Assembly (NCBI RefSeq): GCF_015706575.1
Contig: NW_024037074.1
Location: 21,379,334 to 21,443,333 of the forward strand
Source: Patiria miniata
Taxonomy: Eukaryota; Echinodermata; Asteroidea; Valvatida; Asterinidae
DNA length: 64,000 nt
Direction: 5' to 3'
The position numbers and the translations under genes are program-made. This document shows positions 39,501 through 51,500 of the stretch, piece after piece (the first letter of the stretch is position 1; each line of letters opens with the position of its first letter). The notes beneath the pieces are model-generated. The model was not told the origin of the DNA, made no database searches, and worked only from the letters and a program-made list of their open reading frames with translations.

Positions 39501-42500
39501 AGCTACTGCACTGGGTCAGAACTGCAGTAAATAAGCCCTGACAACAACCAACATTAGTCTGCCTTTGGGTAAATACAGAATGAATGGAGTGAAAGACCTG
39601 TAGCCCTAGAGTGCCGGTACATGAACCTACTGTGTTGTCCCACCACACTAACCAGCCTATTACCAATGGTCACTACTGGTCCCAGAATAGAAAACACCTT
39701 CGGTTGACTACACAATCCGTGCTTTTGTGAGTTTCCCTCTTTGCCGAGCCAATCTGGGTTTTAGAGGTCTTAACACCTCAAGACCCGCCAGGGATGAAAT
39801 CAGAAAGCAAAGTGGGTCATTTCTTCTTTTCTTTTTTTCTCTCTCTCTCTCTCCCTGAGAGTTATTGAAAGGACAGAGTGAAAGGGATCTAGCTAGGAGG
39901 CTGTGTAAGTGTTGTGTCTGAAAAGGACATTTACTTGTGTCAACTGAAATGGCAGGCAGTGGAAATAAAGTGTATTCCTGCAGGGTTTGGGTATAATTTG
40001 TTGCTATTAAATTGCTACGCACAAGGGAGATCAAATGAGCAACAAGTGTTCTTCGGGCAGTATTTTCGACACCAGATTTCAGTGTATACGTGTATGTTGT
40101 GCATCCATTATGAAATTGGATCGTTTGTTTGCTTTCTTCGGTTGGGGTCTACGAGGTACGGTATGGACCCGTTTAATAGCTCAGTAATGGTTCCATGGGT
40201 CTACGGTAAAGAGTGAATCATGCTGTATGCACACAATTGTGACAAGTTTTACAAAACATTTAATCATTTTGGGCTTTAAGGTACTGAAAATGGTTACCAA
40301 CCAGGTACTCTGGAGTTACCGGTATCTACATGTATGTTGGATACCCCCAATGTGCTATATAAATAATGCTCCATGGTCCCTACCGTGTTGTGATCGTGCA
40401 TAATGAAGCAGGCATGTGTCTTCTGTTTGATCTCAGAGGATTTGTATGTCAGAAAATCTGTCAAGGAGAAGTGCTGAGAATGGAAATTGACTCCAAGAAG
40501 CAAGGCATTCTTCTTGAAAATGCAGACCAAAAAAAATAAATAAATAAATAAAAATAAACTCCCTACAACCCGGTCAGCAAAATGAGAACAACTTTGGCAG
40601 GGTACCGGTATCTGGCCCTAACTTAACATACATGTATGGTGCTCTTTTGAGACATTAAATTCACTTTCATGCCTTTGCATGGTACTGATGTAGTTACGGT
40701 TTCTAACCTGTGGTTCTTAAATCTTATTTCACTTAGTTTTAACAATCATAAAATTGTAGCTCACTTCATTATCGGCCAAAATGTGAAGTGGATGGCGGAA
40801 AATATAGAAAACATTTGACCAGTCAGGCATTGTCACAATGTCCCTGCCAGTGGTCTCCCCCAACTCTCTTTTTGTAACTGTAAAGGGGTACTTGCTGGTA
40901 CACAATTTCATCACATTCCTCAATATGTTCCTACCAGACCAAACCCTTAACTTTAAGGCCAACCTAATGACAGTCACATCCAAAGTGCAAGAGTTAACAC
41001 CACATTCCTGTGTGGAGTACCAATGTCACGACATCATGAGCTTATCAATACAGGGAGTGCCCCAAAATACCATGAAGGACCTGATGAAAAGTGATTAGGG
41101 CCGGCCTGCAGCTGCACAGGTGGACATGACACATCTGACTGTACTTCATTTCACTGCTCAACGTACATGTATGTTTTCAAATATCTTTAACTGCACAAAA
41201 TAAAAGCAAATATGATAGCTTACCGGTACATTTTGAACATCTGATGCAAGCTTACATTTGGGAGCATTTTTTACTTGCACATTTTTTGTACTGTAACTGA
41301 AATGTGCAGTGTGTCAGTTGAATACATGTATGTGGCCTCTTCAACCTTACAACTATTTTACAAAGCAGTGAAACACATACATTTTCAGTACATGGTAGAT
41401 TTAAGCTTTAGTTCTCATGATAAAGTTGCAACTGAATGCATACACTTTTCAGACTAAAGGGCTTGACTTTCATATTTTGATATACCGGTAACAAACAACA
41501 CAAATGTATTTTTATGATCTCTTGCCTTGGGTGCCATACATAAATGTACAGTGCCATACAGGTACATTTTAAACAGAAAAACACATGTCTACACCGCAAG
41601 ACAATTCATGTACTGGTACATGTACATGTACATGTACATAGCAGGAACTCACCAACATGCAGCAAATCACCTCTCATCATTGAATAGTATCCAGAATACC
41701 TGTGGTAGTGATCATAATGCTATCATTTTCCGCAATTCACATGACAGTAAATGCTAAAACCATACATTGTACTTGCAGAGAAGAGAGAACCTCCATGTCC
41801 CGTACGGTAGCTGATCAGCCCTGACTCTTCCACACGATTGCATTACACAAGTTTCATTTCATCCAAACATACATGTATACCCCTGCCAAACTGACCAGGC
41901 CACATTTAATTGCGAAGCCTGAAACCTGTAACCCTGAAACTCCTTTCTCCTTTTCTTGGGTTTGCGATCCCCTGAAGCCAAACAATAACATACTGACTGC
42001 TTCGCTTGAGTGAACCAAGAATTCAGCACAGCTTTCAGTTTTCTTTCCCCATGGCCTGATCAGGAATTAAACTGCTACCAGCAAAGCTTCAAGTATCCTA
42101 AACAAAGCTTTGACAAGTAATTAACAAGTATGGTTACTGAATAAAGTTCAGAAGGTATCAACCGTGTTGAACATTTTCTTTTGCATTATTTTTGGAAGGG
42201 AAAATGATGAAAAAAGAGAACTAGAGAAGTACAGTACATACATCATATCTATAAAACAGGCAATATCTATAAAACAGGCAACACAGCTTTTTCTCAGTCT
42301 ATGCACATGTACACGTATGTATACATTTGTATACGTGTACATGTACACGTACCGGTACATTTATATTATACCCCACACAGCTCATGTGTAAGCCCAAAGG
42401 AAAGATCCACATTGTAAATAATTTTTAAAAAAAGTAAGGGAATATACAACATTTGCAAACATCGAAAAACAAAACTACCAAATGTTTACGAAATACCTTA

Positions 42501-45500
42501 CTAGGATGTTGGTAAATGACAGTCTTAAGCATCCTGTAAAATTATGGCACCCGGTGTGAAGTCGTTTTATAGAAAAGTGCTATTTTGTGTAAATTTCCAA
42601 CGGTGGTCGGCCAACCACCGTTGGAAAAAACTATTTTTTAACTACACTGCTCCAAATGTACCATTTTTTTCAGTGCAAATTTTGTTTGCTATTGGTTACA
42701 TGTTCATGAACGGGTGCAGGCCAGCTAGACTGTTACACTTACATGTACTTTACAATTTTCCGGCATCTATAAATTGATCAATTTCATCTTTAGTGGAGTC
42801 ACGGAACCAGACTATTTGAACATATTTGTTTTTCTTGGTTTTCCAGCATTTTCAAACACAAAACTTCAAACTTGTCAGTGTAACAACATTTGATCTATTA
42901 TACTAACCCCTCAAATAGTCCATATCTGAAAATTACACCAAAAGCCAATGATGTACATTCCCTTTAAGGAGAATAAACAAGAAAGTGTGGACTCGTAATT
43001 TAAGAATTCCCGAGGCACGTAAATTAAGAATCCACACGTTAGGAGAGTGTATTCTCTGACTCAAAGCATTGCGTCCAAAGAAGTAATGTATGTATTGTCA
43101 AGAACTTCAATCGTAGCATTCGGTAGCATGGTTATTAATTTACATAAAAGGTATCTGCAAGGATCTTACGTAATCAAGCTCAGGGCTAAGAAAATGAAAA
43201 ACTGTAGATTCATAATTGTTTAGGTTTAGGCAATCTATGAAAACCCCAAATTCTTTAGGCTCATGAAAAAGAAATTTGCAGTCCAGTGTGTTTCCATACC
43301 GGAAGCTCTTTATTAGTTCTCACTTGTGGAAGAATGTTAATCGAACTGAGTCACAACAACCCCGAGCACAGGAACTCATTGAAGAAAATGAGATAATGGG
43401 TTGAAACATGTCATGTCGGAATGCAGTCATACTCAACTAATTATTCTCCCTACCAATGGAAAATACAATGTTCAATATAAAGGAAGACAGGTTCTGCATT
43501 TCAGATGTAAATACTCAGACATTATTGACACACTGATTGTCATGTAAATCTATCTTTGTACGGTAGGTGTCATGAATGCTAGATCTGTAAGCAGTCAAAT
43601 CAATCAATAAATTGATTATGTGCTCCAGTTAACTTTTTATGTACATGTAAGTAAGAAGTAAGTATATGTAAGTACACATGTACATGTACTCATGAAGCAA
43701 CATTCAAAACATTTTTGACTTGAATGAAATCTGATCTAGACCGAAGCTAGAGTTTGGGTGCTGACTTTGTTGTATTGATAAAGTTCAAAAGTGCAACCTT
43801 TCTCACATATTTATGCACAAGCAATTTTTTTTGGATAATTACACCAATGTACAATGTAACCACATGTACCCGGTAGTCCACACATGTACCGTAAGTCAGT
43901 TGCTAACTTTGTTTTACATGTATGATGGCTTAGTGTACATACATGTACTTTACATGTACAATGTATACCAGTACATGTTCCTCTACATGAAGGTTACTTC
44001 ACAGATGCGCACTGGAACCTACTCCCTCTCCCCTGAGCATGTACTCACTAGGAACTTCCCTAAATAAATACACGAAAGTCCAACTCTTTTCAGGAAAGTT
44101 CTATGTACTGTACGGTACATTCTACATGTACATTGCATAAAAATGTAACAATATCGTGAGATCAAGCCATGTACATGTATGTAAAGTAATGGAGAGTGGG
44201 GATCTACAGTCCTGATGATTTGAAAATCACAGGCGTGTGGAAAAAGGCACACCTGGATTTTTCTAGGTGTGTGGTTTTTCTAGGCGTGTGATTCTGTGGT
44301 CCAAACTGGGACTGAACAATCTGGTATTTTTTTTATGATAGTCATCTTGGTTTTCAGTAAAGCCATTTCAAGAGCTCACAGATGTATAATTATGCCGTAA
44401 ATGTATGCCGAGGTGTGTGGTACAGAGGGATTCAGGCATGCGATTATTAGCACTTCTTGGGAAGCTTTTAGGCGTGTGATGGCGTGGGGGTGTGATCGCA
44501 CGCCTCAAATCAGAAGGACTAGATCTAGTACGGTACCATACGCCCAATGTAAAATAAGTACATACATTTTGTGCCAAGTTGTTCTTTCAGTCAAAATCAA
44601 TCAAATGACTGTTTTCAACAGTTACATGCAAGAGCTCCCAATGACTGTTTATGTAACTTGATATAGATGTGCTTTGACTATACATGTAGGTGATTGATAA
44701 GACAGCTGTGTCACCAGTTTCTTGCTTTTGTCTGCTGACTGAATTTGACTAGTCATAGTGCTTGCTTAAAATATGATCCGACTGTTTTTGGCTATAGCCT
44801 GTGTAAAAGGCATGGCAGGGGAAGTGGATGAAATTTTTGACTGCCTGTGATTGTTTAAACAGTAGGAGGGTTAATATTTCTTTGCGAAAACACTGAGCAT
44901 ACACACGTGCAGCATTATACATCTACATGTACCTCAGTGAAGGGGAAAACCCAATTTGTACCTTATTTCCTTGGACTAAGATTTAAGCTCATTGAAGCGT
45001 ACAAAAACTCCGATCAGGTTTGGGGAATGATTTCACTTCCTTCTGAGCCTTGAATTACAAGGAATGGTATGTGACCTATTCCAAGCTTCCTAATTAAATC
45101 TGCTATGCACAGGGAAAACATTCCTTCCCATTCATGTAAATCGACAAAGGAAAAAGTCTCTGTTGCCAAAACTATATGTAATACCTGGCATGTACTGTAC
45201 CTGTACATGCACACGACATCCCTAAAAATCATTTTACATGTAGTCTGCCATTCAAGTGATTATAACAATTTAATCCTTACTGGTATGCCAAACCATAACA
45301 AGGCAGTTGCACAACACCCAGACTGGTGGGGCCAAATAAAACATGCATCAAGCATTTCAAAATCCTGACCTTTGATTTGCTGTGCGCTCCTCTGAACTTA
45401 TGACTCCTTAAAGAGAGAAAAATGGGAATAATCAAATTCAGCAGTGGAATGTTTCCAGGAGACTGAACTGCGGTCTGATTTAGAGACTGTGAGGGTCACA

Positions 45501-48500
45501 GCAACTTGATTTCAGGAACAAGACAGGGTGTTGTACGGTAGTTTGAAAGAATGTGAATTTACATCGTTGAAGACATGAACCGGTACATGTAACGGATGGC
45601 AGTGAAAACCAAGAAATGTTTGAAATAGTTGAAATAAAATAATAAATGATTCACTTTGTGAACAAACAAAATCCACACATTTCCCTTCCATGTTCATTTG
45701 AGAAAATCCATACATGTGCATCAATTTATAAACACGTTCCATTAGTTTGATGACCACAGTACAGGTACATGCACTAGCTGGGCAAAGCCAGTTAAATTCA
45801 AACTGGTTGCTTGTATTTAGAAACTTCTTAATTGCATTCTTTTTAACACTAATGAATATGCTGTACATCCTAGATTTTTTTTCCATTAAAAATACTCTAG
45901 ACGACATAGATTTTACATTTAAAATTTGTTCTACGTACCAGGTACTGGTACATCTGTCACCACTAGCATAGAGCATAGCAACAATTTTTTCAAGGGGGTG
46001 GGGCAACCAAATATATTTTCTGGCCTGGGTCGACGTAAACATTTGGCATTTAGAATTTCACATGTTAATAACAGTAGGTTTTGGGCTCATAGCCCAACAC
46101 CTTATGATACTGTACATTAGGTCCTATCCAGATACAATGTACCTTTAATTGTTAGGAAAAATACGATAGGACCGAGTTATGGGGACTTTCTGCTGTTCCC
46201 ACAGCGTTTTTGGTCCCCACAAATACCTTGTACAGATGAGTGTATGTCCCCACAACTATGGAACAAATGTGTACATTTACTAATATTAGATCCTTATTAT
46301 TGCTTTCTGAAATGTTATTTTCCGTCTGAGTTTTTTTGGGTGGGGCCATTCAAATCAACGCGACCAAAGCAAGGCTGAAAGGAAAAATAGTCTGGTTCCT
46401 TTTTGCACAAAAAAACATTATCATTCAGTACTGTTACTGGATGGGAACACGACTGAAATGGTGGCAGCATGATAAAGGTCTAAAACTGACCTTTTTTCCC
46501 AGCTGGAATCTGCATGTTGTGGTTTTCCCTGCCATACTCTCAAAAGACATGCATTTGTACACTGTATCCTAAACACTAGTTGTGGGCCCCTATACTCCAC
46601 CCCATCTAACTTTATCTAAAGTGTATAAACTGGCGTGTTACACCCCTACCTAAACACGCCCAATTTGTATCCATTCCCAATTTCCCTCCTGCAGTGTTGC
46701 ATCCAAACTGTAGATGGGATTTCCCAACTACTCCATCCAAGTTGGGACAGGCCCAAATATTGTTGGTACCATTGCCATAAGGCCTTTTCACACTGCACAG
46801 CCAATCCCCGGGAAATAAATCCCCGGGAAATTCCCGGGGATTTTTTACCCCACCAACACCCCAGCAACCATTCACACTAGACACATTTGATAACTCCCGG
46901 GGACACTATTTCCCGGGAATATGCACGATCGTTTCACACTCGCAATCAAACCCCGGGAATTGTGCAAAAGTTTTCAGGCGGACAGTCGGCTATTAATTTC
47001 GAGAAAACTTTCAGTTTCTCGTTGATGATGACGTTGAGAAATACGCATCGAGAATTGCTACCTAGCTATCCCCCGACGGACACGGAGCCGGCCCAGCGCC
47101 CGGCCAATTAACCCGCACTTCCGAGCCGGGCCGCACCGGCGAAGTACGATGAAATGTTCCCGCATGCATTGTCGGGAGCATGCCATAAAAACAAACAGGC
47201 CTCTTTTTACTACCAATCTTATCAAATTTTTATTTGTAGCAACGACTTTGCAATGTCAAAAAATCAACTTTTCCATCGCAATTTTCTTCGGAAAACATAC
47301 GGCAATTCGCCTTGCGTCATATGGACGGATCATCCAATGATACCGTAACTAAAGGGGTGCTTTTAATACCCTTTTTAAAGTTTTACATCGTTTCTCGAAT
47401 AAATTCTTAACACAAATTATATTGTGATGTTGAGGAGCTTCTTTTCTAACATTGAAATTTTTCGAACTTCATAAAGAGAATTTTGTATAATTTTGGAAAT
47501 GCTGGTAAATATTCTTTAAAAAAAAAGGATATGGGACACCCCTACAGTAAGATAAATGGTGTGATCCACATTGGTGACGCAGTACTGCAGCTCAGCACGT
47601 GCATCGAAGAAATTTTCATGGAAAATGCACATACGTTGTTGGATGACAGTTATCTGTTTTGGAGGATAAAAGTGGGTGAGATTTTTCAGGCGCAGCGTAC
47701 GCAAAGTTGGGAGTCTTTCAGTTGGAAAATTATCATGGATAATGCCTACATGTTCGTTCAAACGTTGCTGGAAAATGGTTATGTTTTTGAGGATAAAAGT
47801 TACATTTCCAGGCGCTGCGAACTGAAGTTGTGAGTATTTCGGTCACGCGACAGCCCGATCGACAAACTGAACACCGTTTGCATTGCGATTTATTTCTAAA
47901 AGTTCGGAGCACTTGAATATTGTGTCGCAAAATGCGATCGATACAGGGGGGAAAAAAAGGTGGGGTAAGTTCAAACCCGCCGACGTTCACACTAGTTGCT
48001 TTTCCCCGGGAAATACGTAAAACCCCGGGGATTTCTCCTTTAACCCTACTCCCGAGCAGGGGTAAAAAATTCCCGGGGAAAAGCTTTTCCCCGGGAATTC
48101 CCCGGGGTTTATTTTGTAGTGTGAACAGACCGACCGAAATTCCCCGGCAATTTCCCGGGGAATTGCCGGGGAAATCGTCTAGTGTGAAAGCCCCTATAGT
48201 TGGGGCTTAACATAGCCAACAGTGAGCCTTGAACTGATCTAATTTACACATCTATGATTTATGGCATCTGTCAACATTTTGTACACAAAAAAAAGGTAGA
48301 TACTCTGATACAAAAAAAGAAGAAGATACAGTTGTAAAATGTACAGGTATTGTGAACTCCAGACTGATTTCTGAATTTCCTGGGAGGTGAAACCACATTG
48401 TTAGTTGACAATCAGTTCAGCTGTCAATTTGGAGGTTGGCATCCATCAGTCTCCCTTACAAAACTTGTTGTGGGGTTAATTCAGTTTACAATGTACATGG

Positions 48501-51500
48501 ACAGAAATGTGCAGGTGCAGTATATACACATGCGCATATAAATATGTACATGTATCATGTGGCTAACAAAACTTCCATCTCCACTGCAGGCACAGTCATC
48601 CCATGAACGCGATGCAATGATTTTTCAGTTCAAGAATTCATATCTATACTACAATCACGAAAATGATTCGGGGGCGCTGCCATTTTCCCGACCGGTCTCC
48701 GACCGGTCTCCCGTCCCCATCGCGCCTGTTGGCTGCGGGGGATGCGGAACGGGGCCCGGCTATTTTCACCCCATATTTCCCAGAATTCCTTTCCCCATTA
48801 AGCCGGCCGCCATCTTGCGTACGGGCCGGTGTCACGTGAAAATTCGACTCCTATGAAAATCGGACCCCTATTTCCCTATTATTGGTTGATCCCTCGCACG
48901 TACGTGACAGGTCACTCTCCCAAAATGATCCTAAAAATAGCACAGTATCGTACTCACGCGTGCGCAGGACTACCAATGAGTCCACATTTCATGGAGTCGG
49001 ATATTCACGCTACACCTGTCGTGTCACGTATACGTATACGTTCGTATAGAGGAGCATGCGCTGCAGCGCATGCAACGGTATTCCATGCAACATGCAAAGC
49101 TGAAGGCATGCTTGCCCCACATTTTCTCAGCACTACTAGCTTCGTTTGATGGTCGTTTCAATGGTAAGTCCGGTTTGTGCTATGACACATTATAGATTAT
49201 AGTTAGTAGTAATTCTTTCGAACACCTCTGGCAAAGGATTATAAGTATTCTTTCGAACACCACTGCTGGCAATGACAATTGTTGTTTGTGAAAAGTGTGA
49301 CCCAATCGCGTGGGCCTCGGACATGGCGATCGTGTAGTATTTAGTAGAAGGGCCCGGTTCCTATAGGGAACAAAATCCACTTTAAAAAAGCCCGACCAAA
49401 ATAGTTGGAGACATTCTCAATAAACAGGTATGTCATAGATAGAGGGCCGGGTTTTGATTTTTTTTTTAGAGAAATTTGGGGGGGGGGGGGGGGAAATTAC
49501 GATGACAGCACAGCGAAAACACGCAACCCGAAAATAAAGATGGCGATTTCTGCGCGATGTGCTGTGAGCACGAATGTCGGACACTTCGCCCCATTTCCAC
49601 GTTGCCCCATGTCACTTCGCCCCTAACCACTTCGCCCCATCCCCACTTCGCCCCATCCCCACATCGCCCCATCCCCACATCGCCCCATCCCCACTTCGCC
49701 CCATCCCCACTTCGCCCCATCCCCACTTCGCCCCAGCCGTTACATGTAAAAAAAAAAATCTCATCTATTTTTTTGGCTTAAAAAAAAAACTATTTCAATA
49801 GATTCACTAATTGCTAACCAACGGAAAGAATTAGCCCATCACCAAATGAACAATTCATAACCAACCTCTCAAGCTAGGCTCTCCCCTACCGAGAAAAAAG
49901 CTTGAAGTAAAAGATCCAACTTTGTTCCCAACCCGGCTATACCAACCCGTCTCCCACTTATCTGAGAACGACAATACCTTTGACATCCTAATTTCACTCT
50001 TGGAGGAACCAATCTCATCAATGAAGTTGTAAGTCTCACATATCAGACACATTTTGACGGAACATTTTCCTCAAGGCAGTGAGTTCCTTTGAACTCACTG
50101 ACCCATACCTACGGGATTCTTTTGAATCCAGCGGCTGATGATTTTATTTAAGCCATCATTTCTCTCATCTGTGTCTCGAGCACCTCATCAGAGAGTTTGT
50201 ATTTTTCCTGAGTTTCTAGAATTGGGAGCATTTATTATCTGGGGTCTTTGGCAGTTTATTTGGTCTGCACCCCTAGCCTTCCCTTTTTTATACTACATGG
50301 GGCGAAGTGGGGATGGGGCGAAGTGGGGATGGGGCGAAGCGGGGATGGGGCGAAGTGGGGATGGGGCGAAGCGGAGATGGGGCGATGTGGGGATGGGGCG
50401 AAGTGGGGATGGGGCGAAGTGGTTAGGGGCGAAGTGACATGGGGCGACGTGGAAATGGGGCGAAGCGTCCGACACCCGTGAGCACGCACGGCGCGCAGAA
50501 TCGTAAGGCACAAACCGCGCAGGAACAATTTATTTGTAGCTATTGTTAGCCGATGTATTTTTTTACAAGTTTTCTTTGTTACTCCTTTACACAGGACTCC
50601 CGATGACACCCACATCACATGACCAGCTCCAACCATGCTCCAAGCATGCTCCAGTGCATGCTTCAACCAGTTCCCAAAGCAAGAATCTCGACTCAAGACG
50701 AAGACGTGACGTGCTTTTTCTCTTTACCCATTCAAAACACATTTTTCTTCTAGCCATAATTTTATTATTTAGAAGTCATGAAAATGAAATAGTGCAAAAA
50801 TAATCACTCTTTTCTGCTGTTTTATGTCCATCCTTTTTTAAAGTTATATCCTTGGCTTAGTTGTATCCAAGAATAATTATGGAATGATTACCCGTCTCGC
50901 TTGAAAGTCTTTCATGGAATGTTTTTGCCTATGCTAAACAAGCCTGGACCGACGTCCCTTACGAAAATCGCTCCGAAAATTTGCTACAATTATATCCCCT
51001 GAGTTTTGTCAAAGTACTACCCTGTATTGAATGCAAATACATTATTACTAAAAAATTTGTGTGTGCATTGTACCTGATTTCATTTTCACAGTTTTGTAAT
51101 AAATACATTTAACATGTGGTGCTTGACATAATTATGAAGTGCTCCAATATGTCCTTTCTTATAGTTTTACTCTCTTCTGCAAATAAACGTGTTACAATAC
51201 TTTGCTCTACAACCCCATCACCATAATAAAAACACGAACTGTTATAATGACATTAACTACTACTTAATACATAAAAAACACCCCCTTCACCATAACGAAT
51301 ATAAATTGTTGCCCACTTCCCCGGAAATATAAGTGACCATTCACAGGTGTAACATAAGTAGGCATGGGCGTCGCAAGGGGGGGGGGGGCAAGGGGGGCAC
51401 TGGCCCCCCCTCCCCCGAAAGCAAAAAAAAAGAAAACAGAAGGGGAAAAAATGAGTTCAATTTTAAATTTAATGAGTTGGGGGGCTAAATGTCCCTGCCC

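Noticed and set aside
40729..41098. 84- and 86-residue frames on opposite strands
   Set aside because: They overlap each other and show no family similarity or codon bias that I can see.
45512..46042. 176-residue frame on -
   Set aside because: AT-rich, low-complexity composition, no recognisable family and no splice context fitting a gene inside the FBXL7 intron.
47483..47833. 116-residue frame inside the CCCGGG-rich element
   Set aside because: It covers an internal roughly 90-bp direct repeat in a non-autonomous element; no transposase motif.
49587..49738. Regular repeats that could suggest a CRISPR array
   Set aside because: The units are contiguous 16-bp minisatellites without spacers, mirrored at 50298-50470, in a eukaryotic intron.
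49466..50696. Long Pro/His/Ser or Gly/Trp/Met-rich frames
   Set aside because: Direct translation of the 16-bp minisatellite arms of foldback B, open in several frames at once.
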